Shown here piece after piece: positions 17,097-25,617 of a stretch of DNA of 64,000 nucleotides. The position numbers and the translations under genes were made by a program. Source of the stretch: Croceifilum oryzae (GTDB lineage Bacteria > Bacillota > Bacilli > Thermoactinomycetales > Thermoactinomycetaceae); NCBI RefSeq assembly GCF_030814315.1, contig NZ_JAUSUV010000007.1:62001-126000 (forward strand), in the 5' to 3' direction. The notes under the pieces are model-generated. The model was not told the origin of the DNA and searched no databases. It saw only the letters and a program-made list of their open reading frames with translations. Positions within the stretch are counted from its first letter, which is position 1. Every line of letters starts with the position of its first letter.

Positions 17097-17185
17097 ATCC
17101 ATCGTACCAGAGGGTTGTGATATTCGGTCCATTGAGAGCATGTAGGGACATGGTTATTACGTTAAAGTAAAGGAGTGGGCAACAA

Positions 17186-18067
17186 ATGAACTTGATCGAT
17201 CAGGTGAGCAAATGCACAGGGTTGGAGTTAAAGGAGATTAATATTCTCCCTGCACGGAAGGGCTTCGCAGCCAAGGTAGAGAAGCAGGGAGTAATGATGC
17301 TACTAAAGGCTGTGGAGTTAAGCGAGGAAAGGGAGAGATCCTTACAGAAGGAGGCTCGTATTCTTCAGAGTCTTAGTAACTTTACTGGGGATCTATATGT
17401 AGCAAAGGGGAAAGTAGATGGCTATTTTTGGCTGCTTAGAAAGTGGCTAGATGGAAAGACTGCGACGAAGCAGACCATTTATATCAGAGAAAATCCAACC
17501 TTACTAGGCAATAAGCGGCAGTTTATAGCTGATATCTGTCAAATGCTTGAGAAAGTCGTGGAACTTTATGATTTAGGATATCTGCACGGTGATCTACAGC
17601 CAGGTCATTTCATTTTCGCACCAGATGGAGAGATGCACCTAATAGACTTAGAGCTGACAGTCGATTCAAGAGAACCGAATCCTATTTATCGCGGTGCTTT
17701 GGTGCATTATGTTCCTCCAGAAACAGCGGCAGGGATGCTAGCCGGTAGCCAGGAGATTCCGTTGGATGCTGTTTCTGAAATATACAGCTTCGGAGCAGTT
17801 GTTTTCTACTTGTATACACGTGTTGTACCAGTTGCATACAGTCATTCGATGGAAGACCCCAGCTATGACTTTGAATTCAATGATATGCTTCAAGCAGTCC
17901 GTAGCGGTAGAGTGAGATCTTTTGCGCAAGCAGGAGCAACTCCATTCGCAGAGTTGGAATATATACTCCAGAGATGCCTTGAAACTGACCGTGCTAAGAG
18001 ATACCAGTCATTTAGTGAGCTTTTATGTATGCTGGAAGAAATAAATGTGATGATGGATGAAGCTTAA
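17186..18067 (+). CDS. Protein-kinase-like protein with altered catalytic loop
   Basis: 293 aa with a eukaryotic-type kinase fold: ATP-lysine region LLKAVEL, catalytic loop LHGDLQPGHFIF near residue 135, and metal-binding segment HLIDLELTV. The usual HRDLxxxN is HGDL...H, and DFG is DLE, so activity may be altered; the Asp residues of both motifs are kept. YVPPETA resembles the APE motif. Own Shine-Dalgarno AAAGGAGT before ATG 17186. Last intact gene of the 13.4-18.1 kb group. No transmembrane segment or sensor domain. Confidence 0.75.
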   Translation: MNLIDQVSKCTGLELKEINILPARKGFAAKVEKQGVMMLLKAVELSEERERSLQKEARILQSLSNFTGDLYVAKGKVDGYFWLLRKWLDGKTATKQTIYIRENPTLLGNKRQFIADICQMLEKVVELYDLGYLHGDLQPGHFIFAPDGEMHLIDLELTVDSREPNPIYRGALVHYVPPETAAGMLAGSQEIPLDAVSEIYSFGAVVFYLYTRVVPVAYSHSMEDPSYDFEFNDMLQAVRSGRVRSFAQAGATPFAELEYILQRCLETDRAKRYQSFSELLCMLEEINVMMDEA

Positions 18068-18225
18068 AAATCCGTTTATCCTGTAAGCTGTATTTCGAAG
18101 AAATCAAGCATGGTGTGAAGAAATATGAGTTTAGAAAGAAATATCTTAATGTTCCTTCTACAGCATTTATTTACTGTCCATCTCCTGATCAAAAAATAAG
18201 AGGGATTGTAAAAGCTGAATTGTGA
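18064..18225 (+). pseudogene. Truncated duplicate of the ASCH gene
   Basis: A fragment copied from the gene at 16139. Bases 18118-18204 are identical to 16211-16297 (87 bases); flanking bases are similar but diverged, about 20 bases near the 5' end are missing, and the match stops after RGIVKAEL, where a stop follows. No start codon or ribosome site fits. It directly abuts the kinase-like gene. Confidence 0.85.
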
Positions 18226-18357
18226 TTTTTGTTGGATTAACTTGCTTTCCAGTGGATGCAACATGGAAAAAGAGAACGAAAAACAGAAACACAACACGTG
18301 CTCCTGTTTTATATAAGAAATTAATGTCTTATCCGCAAAAAAAGGAGGCATGTATGT

Positions 18358-18731
18358 ATGGATAAATCTCAAGATGTTTTAGAAAAAATTCTCTCGCGAT
18401 TGGATAGCATGGATTCTCGTTTTGGTAATATGGAAGTAAACGTAACGGAGGGTCTAGACAAGATGGGCGCGCGATTGTACAAAATGGACACCCGTTTTGA
18501 CAAGATGGATGCCCGCTTTGATAGCTTAGAGTCTAAGGTAGATGAAGTCAAACAGGAACTGAACTTTGTAAGAGAACCGGTAATCAAAAACAGCGAGGGT
18601 ATTGCTGATTTAAACGTAAAAGTCGATGAGGTTAAAGAGGATATCGCATCTTTTCAAGAAAACATGGTTTTCTTAACGATCAGCAAGTGGAAATCAAGAA
18701 AGATGTATGGAAACTCAAGAGAAGAGCATGA
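18358..18731 (+). pseudogene. Coiled-coil protein gene with a probable frameshift
   Basis: From ATG 18358 (after AAAGGAGG) the frame gives about 103 residues of heptad repeats (SRLDSMDSRF, then KMDTRFDKMDARFDSLESKV), a form common in small bacillar coiled-coil proteins. After about 18667 the frame used by the long reading gives unlike residues up to 18756, whereas the next frame continues sensibly as LNDQQVEIKKDVWKLKRRA with stop at 18731. Adding one T to the T run near 18668 restores one continuous protein. So this is a natural frameshift or a homopolymer error. Function unknown. Confidence 0.65.
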
Positions 18732-18792
18732 AAAAGCGTACCTAATAACTCTCTAGAGGTGCTTAATTTCTTGGGAATCTCTACTGTCTGCT

Positions 18793-18904
18793 GATAGGCT
18801 CGAACCGACAAAAACAGAAAGACGACCTATCGCACAGGTCGCCGCTATCCCCACTAGGTTATAGCCAGTGAGCGATCCTGCCCGGATAGTGGAGGATTTT
18901 TTTG
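18793..18904. other. Intergenic stretch with overlapping hairpins
   Basis: No gene. GACGACCT/AGGTCGCC (18821-18843) forms one hairpin; CCGCTATCC (18842) can pair with GGATAGTGG (18884) just before AGGA and seven T. GATAG at 18793 could compete for CTATC. Could be a terminator of the upstream gene or a small structured RNA. Confidence 0.35.
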
Positions 18905-18940
18905 TAAAAAAACAGTAGACCCGCCCATAAGGTCTACTGT
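18905..18940 (-). terminator. Terminator of the blaI-blaR1-type operon
   Basis: Perfect 10-bp stem ACAGTAGACC/GGTCTACTGT with a T run on the minus strand. Confidence 0.88.
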
Positions 18941-18978
18941 CAGATTGCTAGTCATCGCTGACTAACGGTAACTCTCAA

Positions 18979-20547
18979 TTACTCACCAATTTTAAAATTA
19001 GGACCAAAATTCATTTCATGACCCTGCCAAGACTTAACGATTTTATCATTAGGTACTGTTTTAGGGAACTTAACATACTTAAATTTGCCTGTGCCTTTTA
19101 CCGATACTTGTTTTCCATCAACTTTCCCTTTAAAGGTAACAACGTAATTGTAGTTAGCCCCTTGCTTTAAATGATTTCCCTCAGCCATAAATCCAGCACC
19201 GAAATAGTTAAAATCACTACCTTTAAAACCTCTCCGTTTGTCGACTGTTCTCGATGTCCCTTCCTCTATGACATCTAATGACCATTCTCCATCCATCGTT
19301 TTTGGATTTACGCCACCGATTTTCGCGTAAATGGAGAGCCAATCTTCCTTTTCGATGTATTTGGACCCAAAAACGGCACTTTCCATCTTCATCTCTTGCT
19401 TTTTCTCACTTTGAACACTTTGTTTGCCTTCTTTGGCTTGAGCGTCGTTATTGCTGATATTGGTGAAAATCCCTACGGATAGAGCGGCAACAGCGGCAAC
19501 TCCTAGGATTGACAAACGGTATGCTTTTTTGTTAAATTTTTTAATCATGGTGATTCTCCTTTTAATGTGTGATTTTTTTCCCACAAGTCTCGCTGAGATG
19601 GAGAGCGAGAGGGAATGAGATTTCATTTCATTCTCGAGTAGTCGGATGATGGTGTGTCCGTAGCCTTCTTTTTGTTCTGATCCAACAAAAGTGAGAGCGA
19701 GTGCATCACAGGCGATTTCCTGATCTTCACGCATACGGTAATATGCGTACCAAAGAATCGGATTAAACCAGTGCAAGATGAGGAACACGTTCATCAGACT
19801 ATTTACTCCTACGTCTCTACGTTTGATGTGAGATAATTCATGATAGAAGATATATCGTAATTCATCGTCATCCAGATCACGGATATGTGTATCGGATAGG
19901 ATGATGCGAGGACGATAAAAACCGAAGACAGCTGGACCCGGAATTTGATTTGAGTGAACTAAGGGGATGTGTTGATTCATCATCGACATGTCCCTTTTGC
20001 ATTGTTCAAAAACTTGAACGGCTCGTTCATCCGTGATAAGCGGTTGTTTTTTAAGGTTCGAGTTAATGCGTTTATGGATCAAAAAGAGTAAAGCACTCAG
20101 ACAGACAACACCCGAAAGCCAAATAGATAAGAGAGGGATATCGCTCGGAACACTCGGGATATAGTTGGAAATGTTAAATGAATCTTGCTGTTGTCCCCCT
20201 ACCACTGGAGACATAGCGTTCTTGGACAAAGGTACTGCTTTCTCGGATGATGAGACATCTGTTGTTGCGACTTCTTCACTCGAAACAGCACGATCGAACA
20301 AGGAAGAGACATCCTGAAACGAGGGAAGAAAGTTGTAAATGCTGTACGAACTCTCTGGTGCCCATGGGAGAAGCAATCGTACCATGACGATGGTCCATAA
20401 CAGATACTGCCACCGTATTGTTAACTTGTCTCGTAATAGCCCCTTCATCAATAGAACGAGGACAACTAACACACTCGCCATGATCGATGCGTCTAATACC
20501 CAATTAAAAAAGTACTGGAGATAGGTGTACATAGTGTTCACAATCAT
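18979..20547 (-). CDS. BlaR1/MecR1-type membrane metalloprotease sensor
   Basis: 522 aa. Four N-terminal membrane segments and an M56 zinc protease domain with HELSH in YIFYHELSHIKRRD and the downstream EDQEIACDALAL, as in BlaR1/MecR1, which cleave or inactivate a BlaI-type repressor on sensing a signal. After another membrane helix (VAAVAALSVGIFTN) the extracellular domain is only about 140 residues and lacks penicillin-binding SxxK/SxN/KTG motifs; it is a different sensor, so the signal is probably not beta-lactam acylation. ATG 20547 follows AGAAGGG; an ATG at 20562 lacks a ribosome site. 26 bases downstream of its repressor gene. Confidence 0.85.
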   Translation of the reverse strand: MIVNTMYTYLQYFFNWVLDASIMASVLVVLVLLMKGLLRDKLTIRWQYLLWTIVMVRLLLPWAPESSYSIYNFLPSFQDVSSLFDRAVSSEEVATTDVSSSEKAVPLSKNAMSPVVGGQQQDSFNISNYIPSVPSDIPLLSIWLSGVVCLSALLFLIHKRINSNLKKQPLITDERAVQVFEQCKRDMSMMNQHIPLVHSNQIPGPAVFGFYRPRIILSDTHIRDLDDDELRYIFYHELSHIKRRDVGVNSLMNVFLILHWFNPILWYAYYRMREDQEIACDALALTFVGSEQKEGYGHTIIRLLENEMKSHSLSLSISARLVGKKSHIKRRITMIKKFNKKAYRLSILGVAAVAALSVGIFTNISNNDAQAKEGKQSVQSEKKQEMKMESAVFGSKYIEKEDWLSIYAKIGGVNPKTMDGEWSLDVIEEGTSRTVDKRRGFKGSDFNYFGAGFMAEGNHLKQGANYNYVVTFKGKVDGKQVSVKGTGKFKYVKFPKTVPNDKIVKSWQGHEMNFGPNFKIGE

Positions 20548-20573
20548 TTTCCCTTCTTTCATTACTGCCGATG

Positions 20574-20954
20574 CTACTTGTCAGCCTTATCATCGAGAAT
20601 CTGTTTTAGTTCGTTAATCTCTTCCGTGGATAGTTTTTCTTTTTGTAGAAAGTTCACTAGGAACGGTTTCAGTGCTCCACCAGAGACGCGTTTGAGGAAC
20701 GAGGTTGTTTCTTCTTGGACACATTCAGCTTGCGAAACCAACGGATAGTACGCATAGGAACTGCCATTTTCCTGATGGTACGAAATCGCTTCTTTTTGAA
20801 CCAAACGATTGATTAACGTTCGAATGGTTTTTGGTTTCCAGTCGGTATGTACCGCAAGGGTCTCGATCACTTCATTTGCTGTTAGTGGTGATTTTGTCCA
20901 AAGGACTTTCATAACTTCCCACTCGGATTGAGATATCTTCGGTAACTCTCCCAT
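20574..20954 (-). CDS. BlaI/MecI-family transcriptional repressor
   Basis: 126 aa, normal length. N-terminal winged helix: ISQSEWEVMKVLW, then KPKTIRTLINRLVQKEAI for the recognition region; C-terminal dimerisation helices. Such proteins bind TACA-type dyads and are removed by cleavage through the partner BlaR1 protein, encoded next. Two matching operators lie just upstream, so the pair controls itself. No beta-lactamase or mecA-like gene adjoins it. Confidence 0.92.
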   Translation of the reverse strand: MGELPKISQSEWEVMKVLWTKSPLTANEVIETLAVHTDWKPKTIRTLINRLVQKEAISYHQENGSSYAYYPLVSQAECVQEETTSFLKRVSGGALKPFLVNFLQKEKLSTEEINELKQILDDKADK

Positions 20955-20975
20955 TTGTTTTTTCTCCTTTCTGAG

Positions 20976-20989
20976 ATTACTGTTGTAAT
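20976..20989. promoter_or_regulatory. BlaI-type operator 1
   Basis: ATTACTGTTGTAAT: dyad with outer ATTAC/GTAAT, close to the BlaI/MecI TTACA-x2-TGTAA consensus, 22 bases upstream of the repressor start. Confidence 0.75.
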
Positions 20990-21002
20990 CCTTGTTTATG
21001 AT

Positions 21003-21016
21003 ATTACATTAGTAAT
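21003..21016. promoter_or_regulatory. BlaI-type operator 2
   Basis: ATTACATTAGTAAT: second dyad, centre 27 bp from operator 1, the pattern of paired BlaI sites. Confidence 0.75.
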
Positions 21017-21156
21017 CAAGTGTGGTCAACTAAAATATTAAAAACGACGATAAATTTTTTTCTGTAAGTGATAAACCTATTATATAGAGGAACGTATTTT
21101 TGTAAAGGAGAATAAGATACATAGAATCAGAATGGTGATGAGGAGAGGGTATTTGT

Positions 21157-22071
21157 ATGGATCAGCGGAAAATAAGCCATCCAAAGGTAAGTATCTTAAT
21201 CCCCACTTACAATCGTCCTCATTTTTTGAAGATGGCTTTAGATAGTGCATTAGCCCAAACGTATCCGAATATCGAAATCATTATCGGTGACGATAGTACG
21301 AATCACGAAACAAGGGATATGTTGCAACCTTACTTAAAGCAATATCCAAATATCAAGTATTTGAAAAGAAAAGCTCGTTTGCCTTACGATAATATGAGAG
21401 AATGCTTCCAATTAGCTTCTGGGGAGTTTATTAATTTCTTAATGGATGATGATCTTTTTCATCCGGAGAAAATATCAAAGATGATGGATTATTTCATCGA
21501 ATATTCGAATGTTTCATTAGTTACTTCATACAGAGACTTAATCGATGAAAATGGAAATGTCATTCATATACCGGGTTTTCATAAGCATGTGGCTTCTGAG
21601 GATACAGTGTTTAATGGAAACGAATTAGGAACTATTTTCATGAGGAATGGAGTTAATTTTATCGGAGAACCTACCACGGCTCTATTTCGAAAAAAGGATC
21701 TTCCTGATGGTTGGGCGAACTATCAAGGGCTTCAGTATGTTGCACTTGTCGACATGGCTAGCTGGTTGTCCTTACTTGCTAAGGGGGATTTCGTATATCT
21801 CGTAGAGCCCTTAAGCAGTTTTAGAATCCACTCGGGTCAAGGAAATCATAATCATCAATGGCAGCAGGGGGCCTATTATGAATTTGGAGTTATGATTCAT
21901 GATAGTCAATTTCTGAACCAGCATCCTTCTGAACGAGCTGCTCTAATCGATGATTATATCCGATTACATGGGGAATCGTTTGTGTACGGCATATCTGAAT
22001 GTACCAATCCGTATATATCAGAAGACGTGCGGGTGAGGTATCTCAACATATTTAATGCGAATTCAAGATAA
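21157..22071 (+). CDS. GT2-family glycosyltransferase (copy 1)
   Basis: 304 aa cytosolic inverting glycosyltransferase of family 2. N-terminal SILIPTYNRPHFLKMALDS and IIIGDDSTN form the nucleotide-sugar fold; LMDDDLFHP carries the DxD metal motif. The C-terminal third has few landmarks. It is strikingly similar to the gene at 23176 across its whole length, with a TylF-type methyltransferase between them on the other strand. ATG 21157 follows GAGGAGAGGG. The sugar and acceptor are unknown; a surface or spore glycan is a reasonable inference. Confidence 0.87.
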   Translation: MDQRKISHPKVSILIPTYNRPHFLKMALDSALAQTYPNIEIIIGDDSTNHETRDMLQPYLKQYPNIKYLKRKARLPYDNMRECFQLASGEFINFLMDDDLFHPEKISKMMDYFIEYSNVSLVTSYRDLIDENGNVIHIPGFHKHVASEDTVFNGNELGTIFMRNGVNFIGEPTTALFRKKDLPDGWANYQGLQYVALVDMASWLSLLAKGDFVYLVEPLSSFRIHSGQGNHNHQWQQGAYYEFGVMIHDSQFLNQHPSERAALIDDYIRLHGESFVYGISECTNPYISEDVRVRYLNIFNANSR

Positions 22072-22135
22072 AAAGAAATCGCCCTTGTAAAGGGTGGCGG
22101 TTATCGAGCCACTTTACAATAGGCGATTTCTTTTT
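22072..22135. terminator. Bidirectional terminator
   Basis: AAAGAAATCGCC pairs with GGCGATTTCTTTTT, with an inner TTGTAAAG/CTTTACAA and GGTGGC/GCCAC stem; serves both convergent genes. Confidence 0.85.
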
Positions 22136-22142
22136 GCTTTAT

Positions 22143-23009
22143 TTAATTAAAGAACCCTGTAGGGAAACCAGTAGGCTGTTGTTGCTGCTGTTGTTGTTGA
22201 TTAAGACTTCCCAAGCGCTCTTTTGTTTTCTTCCAGTAAGAACCAGATCCATCGATATCGATCAGAGGGTCGGTTATGCCGAATTGATTTCGGAAATCAT
22301 GTACGGCTTCTTGACAGAAGGGCAAGAAGTAATCGTCAATAATCACATATCCACCTAGAGAGACTTTGTCATAGAGGTTGCTTAGAGCATCCCAAGTAGA
22401 GGCATACATATCGCCATCTAGTCTAGCAATGGCAATTTTTTGGATCGGAGCGACTGGCAAGGTGTCTTTAAACCAACCTTTTAAGAAAGCTACTTGATTG
22501 TCTAGTAAGTCGTATTTTCTAAAATTCTCAATTACTTCTTCCAATGAAACTTTTAAGAAATTCATCGTATGGAAAGCAACGCTCAGTGAGTGTTGATCAG
22601 CAGGATAACTTGGATCAGCCATTGGTAATCCTTCAAATGAATCAGCGGCCCAAACGGTTCTGTCGGTAACATTATGAGCTTTTAAAAACCCCCTCATAAA
22701 GATACAGGATCCGCCTCTCCAAACTCCCGTTTCAATGAAATCACCTGGAATGCCTTCTTTGATGACGGATTCCATACAGTGATGTAAGTTATTCATACGC
22801 TCTCTGCCAATCATACTGTGCGCAATGGCGGGCCAATCTAACCCTTTTTGTCGTTTTTCTTTCGTAGGGTCAAATACGATATTATCTGGATTAGAAAAAT
22901 TTTTTTCAATATCAAGCCAAATTTCAAATAGAATCGTCTTTTTTAATAGCTCTAGATATAATTCTGCATTCGAATCTGTATTCGACTGATCTTTATGCGT
23001 GTATATCAT
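22143..23009 (-). CDS. TylF/MycF-type O-methyltransferase with polyglutamine tail
   Basis: 288 aa. FIETGVWRGGSCIFMRG is the SAM-binding motif of the TylF (macrocin O-methyltransferase) family; AADSFEGLP and the metal-binding LDGDMYAST, then VIIDDY, follow in order. These Mg-dependent enzymes methylate sugar hydroxyls. The last residues are eight consecutive glutamines and then PTGFPTGFFN, an addition outside the fold encoded by a CAA/CAG run. ATG 23009 follows GAGAGGGG. Its place between two glycosyltransferases fits methylation of a glycan. Confidence 0.87.
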   Translation of the reverse strand: MIYTHKDQSNTDSNAELYLELLKKTILFEIWLDIEKNFSNPDNIVFDPTKEKRQKGLDWPAIAHSMIGRERMNNLHHCMESVIKEGIPGDFIETGVWRGGSCIFMRGFLKAHNVTDRTVWAADSFEGLPMADPSYPADQHSLSVAFHTMNFLKVSLEEVIENFRKYDLLDNQVAFLKGWFKDTLPVAPIQKIAIARLDGDMYASTWDALSNLYDKVSLGGYVIIDDYFLPFCQEAVHDFRNQFGITDPLIDIDGSGSYWKKTKERLGSLNQQQQQQQQPTGFPTGFFN

Positions 23010-23175
23010 GTTACAAGCCCCTCTCTATCAAGTTACATAACACATAATATGAGAAAAGCTACGATTTATACCTTTAATGTAGGGATCGATCAAGACATAA
23101 TGGAAAAGGACCATTTATATATATGAATAGGAAGGAAAGGCTAGAGATCTCCATTACAAAAGAGGGTGCAGGGGT

Positions 23176-24108
23176 ATGGATCTGTCGAATGAAAGAAGTG
23201 TTCCAAAAGTAAGTATCTTAATACCGACCTACAATCGTCCGGAGTATTTGAAACTAGCTTTAGATAGTGTGTTGGCTCAAACGTATCCGAATATCGAAAT
23301 CATTATCGGTGACGATAGTACGAATAACGAAACTGGTACGATGTTGCAACCCTATTTAAAGCAATATGATTACATAAAGTACTTTAGAAGAGCTGCGCGC
23401 GTACCTTACGATAATATGGCCCAATGCTTCCGATTTGCTTCTGGCGAGTTTATTAATTTTTTGATGGATGATGATATTTTTCATCCGGAGAAGATATCGA
23501 AAATGATGGACTACTTTTTAAAGCATCCGAATCTATCGCTGGTTACTTCTTATCGAGGGTTAATTGATGCAAATGGAAATACCTTGCCTATAGAAGGGTT
23601 TAGTAGACCTGTATTTTCTCAGGATACTCTCGTAAATGGAAAAGAATTTGGATCATTTTTTATGAAGCACCGGATTAATTTTGTTGGAGAGCCTACCACG
23701 GCCCTATTTCGGAAAAGTGCTCTGCCAGGGGGTTGGGCGAACTATCAAGGGATTCGGTACTTTGCCCTTGTCGACATCGCGAGTTGGCTGACGTTACTTA
23801 GTAATGGAGATATTGTATATATCGCGGAACCATTAAGTTTTTTCAGGAGACACGCTGAGCAGGGTAATAATCATGAAGCGTGGAAAGAAGGAACGTATTA
23901 TGAGTGGGGTATTTTGATTCATGAGAACCCATTTATCGATCAAGCTGAACGCGATTCTCAAATCAGTGGGTATATTCAAGAGCATGGGGAACAACGGATA
24001 TTCGGAATATCGCAATGTACGAATCCATATCTTTCAGAGGATGTGCGTGCAAAGTACTTGCAGATATTTGATCGGAATTTTATTCGATCCAAACAATTTC
24101 ATTCCTGA
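23176..24108 (+). CDS. GT2-family glycosyltransferase (copy 2)
   Basis: 310 aa paralogue of the gene at 21157, with the same landmarks: SILIPTYNRPEYLKLALDS, IIIGDDSTN, LMDDDIFHP, and a conserved FVGEPTTALFRKS region. Long runs are identical at DNA level (for example the bases coding AQTYPNIEIIIGDDSTN), so the duplication is fairly recent or maintained by conversion. It carries a few extra C-terminal residues. ATG 23176 lies behind GAGGGTGCAGGGG. It ends at a strong terminator. Confidence 0.87.
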   Translation: MDLSNERSVPKVSILIPTYNRPEYLKLALDSVLAQTYPNIEIIIGDDSTNNETGTMLQPYLKQYDYIKYFRRAARVPYDNMAQCFRFASGEFINFLMDDDIFHPEKISKMMDYFLKHPNLSLVTSYRGLIDANGNTLPIEGFSRPVFSQDTLVNGKEFGSFFMKHRINFVGEPTTALFRKSALPGGWANYQGIRYFALVDIASWLTLLSNGDIVYIAEPLSFFRRHAEQGNNHEAWKEGTYYEWGILIHENPFIDQAERDSQISGYIQEHGEQRIFGISQCTNPYLSEDVRAKYLQIFDRNFIRSKQFHS

Positions 24109-24116
24109 TATTAAAA

Positions 24117-24156
24117 AAAGAAAGGGCTGGTTTTGAACATCAGCCCTTTCTTTTTT
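24117..24156. terminator. Bidirectional terminator
   Basis: AAAGAAAGGGCTG pairs with CAGCCCTTTCTTTTTT. Confidence 0.88.
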
Positions 24157-24172
24157 ATGGTTATGGTTATGT

Positions 24173-25111
24173 CTAATCCTGCTTTGCCACGGTCTTATGG
24201 ACGTAGGCAGTAGCGCCAGAGGATGTTTTGATTCGATACCATTCATTGCTGATACCGGTTAGAGTCATTGAGGTTCCTTTGGATACTTTTTGGACGACTG
24301 AGGCGTTCAGAGAAGGAGCGGATCGGACGTTCACGACATTCTCTGTTGCTACAATCTTGCCGGAAGCATTGGTAAAGTCACTGGTCGGTTCTTGTTCTTC
24401 CAGTTTCGTTACAAAGGAGTTGTTGATGAAGCCAATTTTTCCTGTCTGAAGGCGAACTTGATACCAATCTTTTACGTATCCAGTGAACTCTAGGACGGTA
24501 CCGTTGTTTACTTGTTCAATGGTAAATGATCCAGTAGAAGGACCTGTTCGAATATTGACATTCGTTCCTTTTACTTTTAATTGCCCTTTAGTGGGCTGAA
24601 CGGCATAGGAAGAATCTCCAAGCCATTTATTTGTCGATTTTCCACTATGAATCCAAATGGGTGTTCCTTCTGGAATCAGTTTATAGAGTTCAAGTAGGTT
24701 TTCTTCTCCCATACGGACACAGCCGCTGGAAGCATTTGTACCAATCGACTCAGGATGGTTCGTTCCATGAACTCCGTAGACACGACCTGAGTCACCTTTG
24801 ACTGAAAAACCCAACCAACGCTTGCCAAGTGGGTTCTCAGGTACACCACCCGGAATTCCTTTCCAGCCAGGAGCTACGATTTTGACTACCATTGTGAAAG
24901 TACCTTCTGGGGTGAGGTCTTTTGTTCTACCTGTTGCGACTGGGTATGTCTTTGTAACTTGTCCATCTTGATAAAGATAGAGCTTGTTGGTCTTTTTGTT
25001 AATCTCCACTTGATAACCGGGCGTTGCTGCTTGTGCCGAGGCGGGGATAAGACCTCCGAATAAAACAGTAAATGCTAGTGCGAATGCGAGTAGCCACTTT
25101 GTGTGCTTCAA
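24173..25111 (-). CDS. Secreted L,D-transpeptidase with two SH3 domains (copy 1)
   Basis: 312 aa. Signal peptide ending in ASAQA; YkuD catalytic domain at about 33-155 with the catalytic motif SSGCVRM and the preceding HGTNHPESIG; then two bacterial SH3 domains at about 180-240 and 250-310 for binding wall peptides. It forms 3-3 cross-links or anchors proteins in peptidoglycan outside the membrane. ATG 25111 follows GTAGGAGG. A close paralogue lies at 25908; two repeat elements sit between them. Confidence 0.93.
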   Translation of the reverse strand: MKHTKWLLAFALAFTVLFGGLIPASAQAATPGYQVEINKKTNKLYLYQDGQVTKTYPVATGRTKDLTPEGTFTMVVKIVAPGWKGIPGGVPENPLGKRWLGFSVKGDSGRVYGVHGTNHPESIGTNASSGCVRMGEENLLELYKLIPEGTPIWIHSGKSTNKWLGDSSYAVQPTKGQLKVKGTNVNIRTGPSTGSFTIEQVNNGTVLEFTGYVKDWYQVRLQTGKIGFINNSFVTKLEEQEPTSDFTNASGKIVATENVVNVRSAPSLNASVVQKVSKGTSMTLTGISNEWYRIKTSSGATAYVHKTVAKQD

Positions 25112-25322
25112 TTTTGTTACCTCCTACATAGATGAGAGCGATAAACCAGCTTAAGATATTCACTGTACAACATGGGAAATCCTTTGTAGCGTGAAAAATG
25201 TAACATTTACGTGACATTTTGAAATAATGGATAAATAGTACTAGTGTGGCAATTGGAGTTGGAGTTGGAGTGTGGATGGGGTGGCGGCTTGTTGATTAGG
25301 GTTTATGGGGTGATCGAGGTCC

Positions 25323-25515
25323 GGAGAATCTGTTCGATACCTCCTCAGATACCGATCCAGCAAGGAAGTAGAGGCTGTCCGCTCCGCGATCCGTAGCTAG
25401 GGCAGGTGCAAAACTCGCAAAGTACGCTCAAACATGTTGCACCAAAAACGCCCTACACTACGGATCTCTACGCTAAGTAGGATCGCTAACATCGCTAGTA
25501 TCCAACAGACTCTCC
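25323..25515. repeat. Dispersed palindromic intergenic repeat, copy B
   Basis: 193 bp. Ends GGAGAATCTGTTCGATAC and GTATCCAACAGACTCTCC are inverted with 2 mismatches. Inside: GATCCGTAG/CTACGGATC (25388/25458), AGGGC/GCCCT, and GGTGCAA/TTGCACC (25405/25437) nest around AACTCGCAAAG-NACGCTCA. It and copy C fill the 796-base gap between the two transpeptidase genes. Confidence 0.85.
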
Positions 25516-25617
25516 TTTCCCTCTGAAACGAATGTAAAGGTTAATCAAAATTCTTGTGTATTTGGGTATTGGAGAAAGCTTGCGGCATAACCATAACCAC
25601 CAAATGAAACGAGAATA

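Noticed and set aside
16946-17170. 74-codon frame overlapping the acetyltransferase end
   Set aside because: Out of frame with the clear GNAT gene and without a ribosome site.
18793-18875. Possible minus-strand tRNA (GGTTCGAGCC and a GACCT-7-nt-AGGTC arm)
   Set aside because: The T stem does not pair, the D arm is wrong and there is no acceptor stem; only short motifs match by chance.
21157-24108. Composite transposon formed by the two glycosyltransferase copies
   Set aside because: No transposase, inverted ends or target duplications; simple gene duplication explains it.
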